Source: a bacterium
GTDB lineage: Bacteria; JAJRZV01
DNA length: 21,158 nt
Reading direction: 5' to 3'
Assembly: GCA_024275095.1 (NCBI GenBank)
Contig: JAJRZV010000059.1
Span: 1-21,158, forward strand
The position numbers and the translations under genes are program-made. Below are positions 6,840-13,783 of the stretch, in pieces (position 1 is the first letter of the stretch; the number at the start of each line of letters is the position of its first letter). The notes under the pieces are model-generated. The model did not search any database, was not told the origin of the DNA, and saw only the letters and a program-made list of their open reading frames with translations.

Positions 6840-8426
6840 ATGAAAAAGACAATTCTTAATTTCGGTCTTGCAATCCTTTCTTCTCTCCTGTTTGCGCTTT
6901 CGTTCCCATCAGCAGGAATATTCCCCCTGATGTTCATATCCATTATCCTGCTGCTCCTCGTCCTTGAGCAATTTGCTTCATCCTCTCGGGCTGCATGGGC
7001 GGGTTTCCTGTGGGGTTACGCCGGGGGGGTATTCACACTTTACTGGCTCGTTTATACCCTGGGCACATACGGAGAAATGCACTGGCTCCTGGCACTCATC
7101 ACATTCCTGCTGATGAATGCGTACCTCTCAATTTATCCTGCCGGGCTCTTTTACATTCTTTACAGGATGCGCCCTCTGAACGACTCGCTGTGGAAGCCTG
7201 CGGCAGCTGCTGCGCTTTTCACGGCCATGGAATACCTTCGAGGCAACGTACTTACGGGATTTCCGTGGACTAACATCGGTTATGCTCTTGCACAGTGGAA
7301 AATCTATGCACAGGCGGCAGACCTGGGTGGTGTATATCTTCTAACTTTTGTGACCGTGTTTATAAGTGCACACGGCTATTGTGCCTTATCCAGCATCAGT
7401 AACAAAAAATCCCGAAATAAAATCTCCCATTTTGCACTCTGTGCGTGTGGGCTGGCACTGTTACTTCTCTATGGTGCGTATGCACAGCTCGCGTATCAAC
7501 AATCATCTTCATCTCGAAAAATTGCATTCGCCGTAATTCAGGGCAACATAGACCAGGCCCAGAAATGGGATCCCGCATATCGCAGGGCCACCGTGGATAA
7601 ATACCAACGCTTAACGCTATCAGCCCTCCGGAAGGGACCGGTGGACCTCGTTATCTGGCCAGAAACGGCGACACCGTTTTTCTTTCGGCACAGTTTCACC
7701 TGGAAAGACACAATAAAAGACTTTGTACGGAGTATTTCCACGCCTCTCTTTTTCGGTACCCCGGACTACGAATTCACAAAAGGTCGCATCCGCTACCTCA
7801 ACACTGCACTGCTTCTCTTACCTTCAGGAGAAATAAAAGGCATGTATAGAAAAGTACACCTTGTACCGTTTGGAGAGTTCATACCACTTTATGACTACCT
7901 TAAATTTCTTGCAAAACTTTTCCCTGCCGCAGGAATCTTTTCATCGGGAACCACTCCGGCTCCCGTGCCCTGGAATTCCACCATCCTTGCACCTCTTATA
8001 TGCTATGAGGCCATATTTCCAGAATTGACGCGCATACAGGTGAGAGAGGGAGCAGCCTTTCTCATCAACATCACAAACGATGCGTGGTTTGGCAAAACCT
8101 CAGCCCCTTACCAGCACTTTAACATTTCAGCATTGAGAGCAATAGAGATGCGACGTCCTCTCGTAAGAGCCGCCAACACGGGCATTTCAGGTGCTGTGGA
8201 TCCATCAGGTCACATGCTGTTCAGCACATCCATATTCACTGATGCAGCAGAAAGAGTGGAGGTTAGGGTACCCCTTATGAAAAAAACACTTTATCTCGTG
8301 TGGGGAGACTGGTTCGCGTTACTGTGTCTTTTTGTATCTGGATTTGTGATGTTAAGATTATGGTCTCATGAAAAAACCTGGCAAGTTATAATATCTACAA
8401 GGAGGCATGATGGAAACACTGCGTGA
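6840..8426 (+). CDS. lnt: Apolipoprotein N-acyltransferase
   Basis: Lnt is an inner-membrane enzyme that adds the third acyl chain to the N-terminal cysteine of lipoproteins, the last step of lipoprotein maturation in diderms. The 528-residue protein has about seven hydrophobic segments in residues 1-220, then a periplasmic carbon-nitrogen hydrolase domain, then a final membrane helix near 485-505. The catalytic triad is visible as E275 (IWPETATPF), K338 (YRKVHLVPFGEF) and C388 (PLICYEAIFPEL), almost the same numbering as E. coli E267/K335/C387. Length is normal. No Shine-Dalgarno is evident before ATG 6840. A four-codon reading ATG ATG AAA TCA TGA (6829-6843) overlaps the start. The 3' end overlaps prfB by 17 nt and contains the prfB ribosome binding site. 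It presumably acylates the lipoproteins encoded further right. Confidence 0.96.
   Translation: MKKTILNFGLAILSSLLFALSFPSAGIFPLMFISIILLLLVLEQFASSSRAAWAGFLWGYAGGVFTLYWLVYTLGTYGEMHWLLALITFLLMNAYLSIYPAGLFYILYRMRPLNDSLWKPAAAAALFTAMEYLRGNVLTGFPWTNIGYALAQWKIYAQAADLGGVYLLTFVTVFISAHGYCALSSISNKKSRNKISHFALCACGLALLLLYGAYAQLAYQQSSSSRKIAFAVIQGNIDQAQKWDPAYRRATVDKYQRLTLSALRKGPVDLVIWPETATPFFFRHSFTWKDTIKDFVRSISTPLFFGTPDYEFTKGRIRYLNTALLLLPSGEIKGMYRKVHLVPFGEFIPLYDYLKFLAKLFPAAGIFSSGTTPAPVPWNSTILAPLICYEAIFPELTRIQVREGAAFLINITNDAWFGKTSAPYQHFNISALRAIEMRRPLVRAANTGISGAVDPSGHMLFSTSIFTDAAERVEVRVPLMKKTLYLVWGDWFALLCLFVSGFVMLRLWSHEKTWQVIISTRRHDGNTA
8399..8405 (+). promoter_or_regulatory. prfB: Shine-Dalgarno of prfB inside lnt
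   Basis: A perfect AAGGAGG lies within the last codons of lnt. Two tandem ATG codons follow at 8407 and 8410. The first is only 1 nt away, so 8410 (4-nt spacing) is the better start. Confidence 0.7.
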
Positions 8427-9532
8427 AAACATACAGGAGTTGCGCAGAAAATTCGAGAACATAAGGGGGTATCTTTGACGTTGAAAGCCTGCAACGTGAA
8501 CTTGAAGAAATAGAAAAAACTTTCGCCAGCGAGGAAACCTGGAAAAATCCGGAGAAAGCAGCCTCTCTGAACAAGAAAAAAAGTGACATAGAAAAAATAC
8601 TTTCTCGAGTAGATGAAGCTGCATCAAACATAGAAGAACTCGAAGCATACGCGGAACTTCTTGAAGAAGAACCTGACCAGGAAACGCAGGAGGAAGCGCA
8701 GAGGTTGTTGTAAAAAGTGGAATCCGAGCTTCATTCCCTGGAGATAGAACGACTGTTCAGCGGTGAAAACGATCACAGAAACGCCATTCTTTCCATTCAG
8801 GCAGGAGCCGGAGGAACAGAAGCCATGGACTGGGCGGAAATGCTCCTGCGCATGTACCTGCGCTACGCAGAAAGGAAAAATTTTGATGTGGAAATTGCTG
8901 ACATTCAGCACGGTGAAGAAGCAGGCGTAAAAAGTGCAACCGTCTTCATCCGCGGGCGAAATGCCTACGGCCTGCTCAAGGCAGAAAGCGGAGTTCACCG
9001 GCTCGTGCGTATATCACCGTTCGACGCGAACCACCGCCGGCATACGTCTTTTGCTTCGGTCAATGTAATACCGGAAATAGATGACGATATAAAAATTGAA
9101 ATCAAACCTGATGATTTAAAAATCGAAACCATGAGAGCCTCCGGCCACGGCGGACAGCATGTCAACAAAACCGAATCTGCCGTACGCATTACTCATATCC
9201 CCACTGGAATTGTTGTCCACTGCCAGAGCGAACGTTCACAGCACCAGAACAAAGCCACCGCCATGAAAATCCTGAAAGCACGGCTGTACGAACTGGAGCT
9301 CAAAAAGCGCATGGAAGAAAAGGAAAAACAATACGCTCAACAGAAAAAAATTGAGTGGGGAAGTCAGATCCGCTCTTATGTACTCCATCCTTACAAAATG
9401 GTTAAAGACCACCGCACGGGCGTGGAATCCCCCACGCCGGACCGTGTGCTTGACGGGGAGCTGGACGAATTTATAGAGGCGTACCTGCTTCAGCAGCAAT
9501 CAGAAGAAACCACGGCAGCACAGGCCAGGTAA
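8410..9532 (+). CDS. prfB: Peptide chain release factor 2 (programmed +1 frameshift; internal in-frame TAA)
   Basis: RF2 releases the finished peptide at UGA and UAA codons. A first frame ([13 protein letters not shown]...IRGYL, 22 residues) ends in TGA at 8476-8478 at a classical RF2 frameshift site, and +1 decoding continues at GAC 8477. The product would have about 373 positions, as usual. Domain 1 helices are followed by the conserved [16 protein letters not shown], the SPF codon-recognition tripeptide (about 202-204) and the GGQ catalytic motif in [13 protein letters not shown] (about 247-249). The C-terminus is normal, with a TAA stop. Unexpectedly, the +1 frame has a second in-frame stop, TAA at 8711-8713 (position 101), near the end of domain 1, with full conservation afterwards. 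A GTG at 8717 opens the intact remainder (271 residues) and an automated caller would pick that. Identity is certain; how the full chain is made is open. Confidence 0.93.
8464..8479 (+). promoter_or_regulatory. prfB: RF2 programmed +1 frameshift signal
   Basis: AGGGGG (internal Shine-Dalgarno) is followed by TAT CTT TGA C, the same arrangement known from E. coli prfB. Low RF2 leaves the slow UGA unread, the CUU-bound tRNA slips to UUU, and translation continues in the +1 frame. Abundant RF2 terminates, giving autoregulation. Confidence 0.95.
8711..8713 (+). other. prfB: In-frame TAA inside prfB (position 101 after the frameshift)
   Basis: Counting from GAC 8477, 78 sense codons lead to TAA at 8711, with the same frame open again to the true end at 9530-9532. 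Context is TTG-TAA-AAA, then GTG at 8717. It lies in the last helix of RF2 domain 1, where Glu/Lys/Gln codons are common, so a single substitution accounts for it. Confidence 0.9.
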
Positions 9533-9549
9533 GAGAACGGGCGGATATT

Positions 9550-10443
9550 GTGAAAACTGTCCCAGAGTGCATTCCCTGCTTTATCGACGATATATCCGGA
9601 GCATTGAACGCACTGGACGCAACAGAAGCTCAAAAGAAAGAGTTTCTTCTCACTGCACTGCGATACCTTGCAGATAATGTTACATATACGCGCATCCCTT
9701 CTGTACACATCACGGCGCTACATAGAAAGCTAAAAGCATACCTTGAGGAACCGTATCCCTTTCGCGAGCTGCGCTCGCTGTGTAACCGGGCGGGGGTAAA
9801 ACTCCGCGAAAGGCTCCTTCAAAAACTGGAGTTCCTGAATACGAAGGCATTTGTACGTGAAGCTGTTATCTGGAGCATCGTGGGCAACCATCTCGACATG
9901 CGAACCATCGGCGTGGGTTACCAAAAAGGCGCGGATGAAATCATGCGGGACCTGAAGGGCATCTACGAAGAAGGGCTTGCCGTGGACCATGTAGAAAAAC
10001 TCATTCACCTGACCAAGGGAAGCAGCGTGCTTTTCATCCACGACAACGTCGGCGAAATCGCCCTTGACGCGATTCTCATGAAAGCACTTCGAAAAGCGGG
10101 GGCTGTTCACATCACATCAGCCCTTCGCACCGCACCTCTTACCTCTGACGCCACGTTGGAAGATGGATACGCAGTGGGATTACACGAATTTGCGGATGAT
10201 TTAATCCCCGCCTGTCCCGATACGCTTGGCGTACTGAAAGAAGAGATGACACTGGAGCTGGAAAAAGCACTGCACACCCACGACCTCATCATCACCAAAG
10301 GACAGGCCAATTTTTATTCTTTTATCAATCTCAGGGAAGAACTCAACAACCCCCTCTGTTTCCTTCTGCGTACAAAATGTAACCCTGTCGCCCGCCTGCT
10401 CGGGAGTGAAAAAGCCCGTGTTAATGTCTGTTACGTGATTTAG
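9550..10443 (+). CDS. DUF89 / ARMT1-like family protein
   Basis: This is a 297-residue soluble protein of the DUF89 family. Members are metal-dependent and some are phosphatases acting on damaged phosphometabolites (a damage-control role). Visible family features are an N-terminal CxxC (ECIPCF, C7 and C10), the metal-site motif HDNVGEIALD (D165, N166, E169, D173), TKGQANFYS (250-257) and the terminal LLRTKCNPVA...LG block around 272-285. The CxxC subgroup is best known from archaea and some bacteria. The start is GTG 9550, 17 nt after the prfB stop, because it puts the CxxC at the expected distance; the ribosome site is weak. It stops in TAG. It is likely in one transcript with lnt and prfB. 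The substrate cannot be told from sequence. Confidence 0.85.
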   Translation: MKTVPECIPCFIDDISGALNALDATEAQKKEFLLTALRYLADNVTYTRIPSVHITALHRKLKAYLEEPYPFRELRSLCNRAGVKLRERLLQKLEFLNTKAFVREAVIWSIVGNHLDMRTIGVGYQKGADEIMRDLKGIYEEGLAVDHVEKLIHLTKGSSVLFIHDNVGEIALDAILMKALRKAGAVHITSALRTAPLTSDATLEDGYAVGLHEFADDLIPACPDTLGVLKEEMTLELEKALHTHDLIITKGQANFYSFINLREELNNPLCFLLRTKCNPVARLLGSEKARVNVCYVI

Positions 10444-10463
10444 CGGCAACCGGCACTACACTA

Positions 10464-12194
10464 CTATTTTACAGTATGACTATTTCCAGGATCCCGACCT
10501 TCCATGAGCCAATCCGTACCCGTGAACGAGAACATTCCCCGCTGCAATTCCCAGCAGCCAATTGAACCAGCGTTGTAATCCGCAACCCATACTTCACCCC
10601 TGCCATCGCCGTCCAGGTCGTGGATCAGCACTTTACATGCCTCACTGCCACCTGAGCACTGGATGTAAAACCCGTCCACGTAACTCCAGTTACCTGAATT
10701 ATAGTCATAGTCAATTGCCCGTATTTCATAGATAGATGCGTATATAATTTCCGGGATATTATCACCGTCCACATCCGCTGCGATGATCTGCCGGATAGTT
10801 CCTGCATCCGGAGTGAGTGAAACCGGGAAACTACCTATAAGAAATCCATTATAATCTAAGGCATAAATACTCCAGTAAGAACTGGCTATAATTTCCAGAC
10901 CTGACCTGGATGGATCAATATCTGAAACAATTACGTGTTTTATCGGGTCGGCAGGAACAAATTGAAATGTACTACCTGCTGCTCTACCCACGTCCAAGAA
11001 CCCATACAAATCCCCCCTGTAAGAGACAAAAACCGCGTCGTCCACATAACCGTCAGCATCCAGGTCACCTGCGGCAACCTCGCTTACTGTGCTGCTAAAG
11101 GCAAGATCCTGCGTCAGGTATACAGTCGTGGATGTGAGAGGCCTGATTTCCACAGTCTGCCCCGTCGTATATACACCCACGTTCCCGACCATATCTATTG
11201 CCAGAGCAGAATCGTAATAATAGAAAGTCTTATCAACTACCCAGGAAAGGCTCGGAGGGAAGGGGGCGCTTGCACTCCCTGGTGCACCCACTGAATAGGA
11301 AAATGTAATCCACTGATAACCTGAAGAAGTATACACTGTTGTTATAAATACATCCGTGTACAGGTCAGGATTCATGAGAGATTCAACATGGTCAGTCGAA
11401 CTGGCGGATAACGTGTAGTTCGTTAACCACACACCGTCCCAGGAATACACCTCCATAAAGTTATTGCTCACTATCACAAGCTCCGGGCCGGAATATGTGG
11501 AATCCACGTCAGCCAGCACAGAATACACGCGGTACGTCGAAGGACTTACCGACCACCACTGTGCAATTCCGGTAATGGGGTACACATACACAGTATCAAA
11601 TCCTTCTGCCACCAGTAATCCTATACCTTCCTGGGGGCTTGAATATGCGTAAAATCGTCCCCACCTGGTTATATCAGTATTACTGAAACTGTATCCGCAA
11701 TTTTCAAGCACAGGTGGCTGGGCTGTGGGACCTGTAGGATAGGTGGGATATGTGGGCTGTTCCGGGTAAAGAAGTGCCATCATATCCGAGATGCAGAAGG
11801 ACTCGCCTGCATCATTGGCAGCCCAGATAAAGTACGTGTAATCAGTCCCGGGGATGCCGTTATAATCACTGACGCAGTAATCCCAGTCTTCGCACCCCGG
11901 TGGAGGACCTGCCACCTGTGAAGAATATACGCGGGCTACTTCTTCAGGCGAGACGCCCGTGTTGCTCTCCCTTCTCCACACCACGTACTGTGCTGCCTCG
12001 GGCCCTTCACGCGTGTAAACCCTGTTCCATCCGAGTATCACACCACCGTCCGTGAGCGGGGACGCCATCGACTGAAAACCGCATTCGTACGAACCAGGGT
12101 CAAACGGGTTATTCCTCTCGTAGTCCTTGATATAGCAGCCCGCTGTGACAACCAGCACCACCAGCCAGAAATTTTTAATAACGCTTTGTTTCAT
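10464..12194 (-). CDS. Lipoprotein with FN3-like insert and FG-GAP/VCBS-type repeats (paralogue A)
   Basis: This is an exported lipoprotein of 576 residues. The signal peptide ends in the lipobox VTAGC, with Cys20 as the acylated residue. The mature N-terminus YIKDYERNNPFDP is shared with the next gene upstream. Residues about 36-145 look like a fibronectin type III domain (VILGWNRVY, QYVVWRRE, YTYFIWAANDAGES), followed by a Pro/Thr linker at 143-161. The rest resembles a beta-propeller with calcium-loop style FG-GAP/VCBS repeats: DLDADGYVDD near 378, DIDPSRSGLE near 425, DVDGDNIPEI near 474 and DLDGDGRGEV near 526. The tail WLMEGRDPGNS matches the common closing motif of such proteins. A strong ribosome site (GAGGAGG, 12201-12207) supports the start. 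Probably surface or periplasm-facing. A carbohydrate- or protein-binding role is likely but not shown. Stop is TAG. Confidence 0.85.
   Translation of the reverse strand: MKQSVIKNFWLVVLVVTAGCYIKDYERNNPFDPGSYECGFQSMASPLTDGGVILGWNRVYTREGPEAAQYVVWRRESNTGVSPEEVARVYSSQVAGPPPGCEDWDYCVSDYNGIPGTDYTYFIWAANDAGESFCISDMMALLYPEQPTYPTYPTGPTAQPPVLENCGYSFSNTDITRWGRFYAYSSPQEGIGLLVAEGFDTVYVYPITGIAQWWSVSPSTYRVYSVLADVDSTYSGPELVIVSNNFMEVYSWDGVWLTNYTLSASSTDHVESLMNPDLYTDVFITTVYTSSGYQWITFSYSVGAPGSASAPFPPSLSWVVDKTFYYYDSALAIDMVGNVGVYTTGQTVEIRPLTSTTVYLTQDLAFSSTVSEVAAGDLDADGYVDDAVFVSYRGDLYGFLDVGRAAGSTFQFVPADPIKHVIVSDIDPSRSGLEIIASSYWSIYALDYNGFLIGSFPVSLTPDAGTIRQIIAADVDGDNIPEIIYASIYEIRAIDYDYNSGNWSYVDGFYIQCSGGSEACKVLIHDLDGDGRGEVWVADYNAGSIGCWELQRGMFSFTGTDWLMEGRDPGNSHTVK
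12109..12143 (-). repeat. 35-nt perfect repeat, copy in lipoprotein A
   Basis: This 35-nt block is identical to 13644-13678 and encodes the residues around the lipobox Cys and the following YIKDYERNN. The genes are otherwise clearly diverged at DNA level. Confidence 0.9.
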
Positions 12195-12328
12195 ATGCTA
12201 CCTCCTCACTCCTACATGTTCATGTCTTCAGACCTTTATTTCTTCCTGAGCGGACCCTTTTCATCGTGCTTAACCCGGACACACATACAGGGCGGCTTTA
12301 AGGCAACACAACTTTTTTCATATAATAC

Positions 12329-13732
12329 CTACCACGGAACCCGGCCATTTGCGGCATCATGCCCCCGCATGGGCCAGAAAATTTCTGGAGTAGTATCCAA
12401 GGTACCGGGAGGCAATTTAAAACAGTACAGATCCCCCCAGCCCGGGTCTTGATAAGCTCCGCCTCCAACAATTAACTCAGCGGCCGGGGCATCCCCATTT
12501 TCCAAAATTACATCTCCTACAGCGATAGCCCCAAAAAAGCGGCCCTCTGGTGGGGTAACCCAAAAGCCGGGTACGGGATGAACTGTCTGTCCATCGTAAT
12601 CCAGCGCACCAACCTCACGCTCTGCAGCATATATAATTTCTGCATGTCCATCTCCATCCACATCTGCAGCAATAATCTGCGAAAGAAACCCCGCACCTTG
12701 AGAAAGTGAAAAAGGAAAGCCCGGCTTCATGTTTCCGGATATGTCAAATGCTCCAATAACTCCTCCGTTCGGGTCCTCAACAATAACGTCGCCTGTACCG
12801 TCACCGTCAATATCTGAAATAATCACTTCGGTCCACGCATACCCTCCCCCTGCGCCTTCAAATAAATAATATGATCCACCGTTACCGTACGCGTATACCC
12901 CCCCACCCTGGAAACTCACAATCACCACGTCAGCAAAACCGTCGCCATCAATGTCACCTGCTGCCACATCTTCAATAGTTGCAATGCTATCTGATATATA
13001 GGTTATATAGTCACTGCCTGTATTAAAATCGTACGTCCAGATGCAATTATTCCCGGGTGTGGAAGAAAGCGCCACCACACCAATACCACCATTCAGGTCA
13101 AAAGGCGGGCTGACTTCCTGGTAGTCACCGCTGCTAAAAAGACTGAAGTACGTGGCGCCCGTGTTATAGTCCCATAAAAAAACCGCCGGAATATCATTCT
13201 CGGTCCTGCTCACAACCCCGGTTCCCACAATCCAGTCCCCTATTACCGCGAGATGACGAATTTCAATGTAGTTGCCGGTGATGCTCCAGCTCCAGTCGTA
13301 CTCTCCTATAACGTTTCCGGTTCCAAGTTCAACCACTGTAATGTGCCCACCGTTAGCAAAAACCAGTTCGTTCACGGAGCCATTAGTCATATCAACATTA
13401 GAGATAACAGAAGGTGCCACACCATAATCTGTTGGGCCAAACTCGTAAACTCCTGCAACCTGTGTACTGGAGGACGAAACCCCTAAAATCTGGAACTCGG
13501 CCCAGTTATCCACCCCTATGGCCCCCTCTGAACCACTCAACCACGAAACGTACAGTCGTCTGGAGGGCGCCATAGTGATGGGAAAACTAATCCCACAATC
13601 CTCAAGCACGTACCCGCCGCCTGTAAAATACGGGTCCAGGGGATTATTCCTCTCGTAGTCCTTGATATAGCAGCCCGCAGAAAAGAAGATAAGAAATATA
13701 AACACGGGAATCACTGCGCGCTCTCCTTTCAT
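12329..13732 (-). CDS. Lipoprotein with FG-GAP/VCBS-type repeats (paralogue B)
   Basis: This is a 467-residue exported lipoprotein. The start at ATG 13732 is chosen because GGGAGG (13738-13743) lies 5 nt upstream and a clean signal peptide follows; a longer reading from 13780 only adds 16 charged residues. The lipobox FSAGC puts the acylated cysteine at 21, followed by YIKDYERNNPLDP as in paralogue A. The body (residues 43-467) begins VLEDCGISF, matching VLENCGYSF of A, so B lacks the FN3-like insert. Calcium-loop repeats are clear: DIDGDGFADVVIV (about 260), DIDGDGTGDVIVE (about 307) and DVDGDGHAEIIYA (about 357). The closing motif FWPMRGHDAANG is near 451-462. It sits 51 nt after the PEGA gene and 134 nt before paralogue A, likely one operon. 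Function unknown; an extracellular binding protein is the best guess. Confidence 0.87.
   Translation of the reverse strand: MKGERAVIPVFIFLIFFSAGCYIKDYERNNPLDPYFTGGGYVLEDCGISFPITMAPSRRLYVSWLSGSEGAIGVDNWAEFQILGVSSSSTQVAGVYEFGPTDYGVAPSVISNVDMTNGSVNELVFANGGHITVVELGTGNVIGEYDWSWSITGNYIEIRHLAVIGDWIVGTGVVSRTENDIPAVFLWDYNTGATYFSLFSSGDYQEVSPPFDLNGGIGVVALSSTPGNNCIWTYDFNTGSDYITYISDSIATIEDVAAGDIDGDGFADVVIVSFQGGGVYAYGNGGSYYLFEGAGGGYAWTEVIISDIDGDGTGDVIVEDPNGGVIGAFDISGNMKPGFPFSLSQGAGFLSQIIAADVDGDGHAEIIYAAEREVGALDYDGQTVHPVPGFWVTPPEGRFFGAIAVGDVILENGDAPAAELIVGGGAYQDPGWGDLYCFKLPPGTLDTTPEIFWPMRGHDAANGRVPW
13644..13678 (-). repeat. 35-nt perfect repeat, copy in lipoprotein B
   Basis: This block is identical to 12109-12143 and covers the end of the signal peptide and the first mature residues. 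Conserved synonymous positions suggest recent duplication or gene conversion of this short block. Confidence 0.9.
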
Positions 13733-13737
13733 GGAAA

Positions 13738-13743
13738 CCTCCC
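13738..13743 (-). promoter_or_regulatory. Shine-Dalgarno fixing the start of lipoprotein B
   Basis: On the minus strand GGGAGG stands 5 nt before ATG 13732, deciding for the shorter start with a clean signal peptide. Confidence 0.75.
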
Positions 13744-13783
13744 TTTCTTCAGAAGATTTACTATCCTCCTCCCCCGTCATGGT

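Noticed and set aside
10444-10463. Rho-independent terminator between the convergent DUF89 and lipoprotein A genes
   Set aside because: The 20-nt space has no stable GC stem with a T-run on either strand. The same holds for 18006-18029.
12195-12328. Small gene or RNA in the 134-nt gap between the lipoproteins
   Set aside because: There is no conserved reading frame and no convincing hairpin. Only the ribosome site of lipoprotein A is supported.
13733-13780. Longer N-terminus of lipoprotein B from 13780
   Set aside because: It adds 16 charged residues before a clean signal peptide, and the strong Shine-Dalgarno belongs to ATG 13732.
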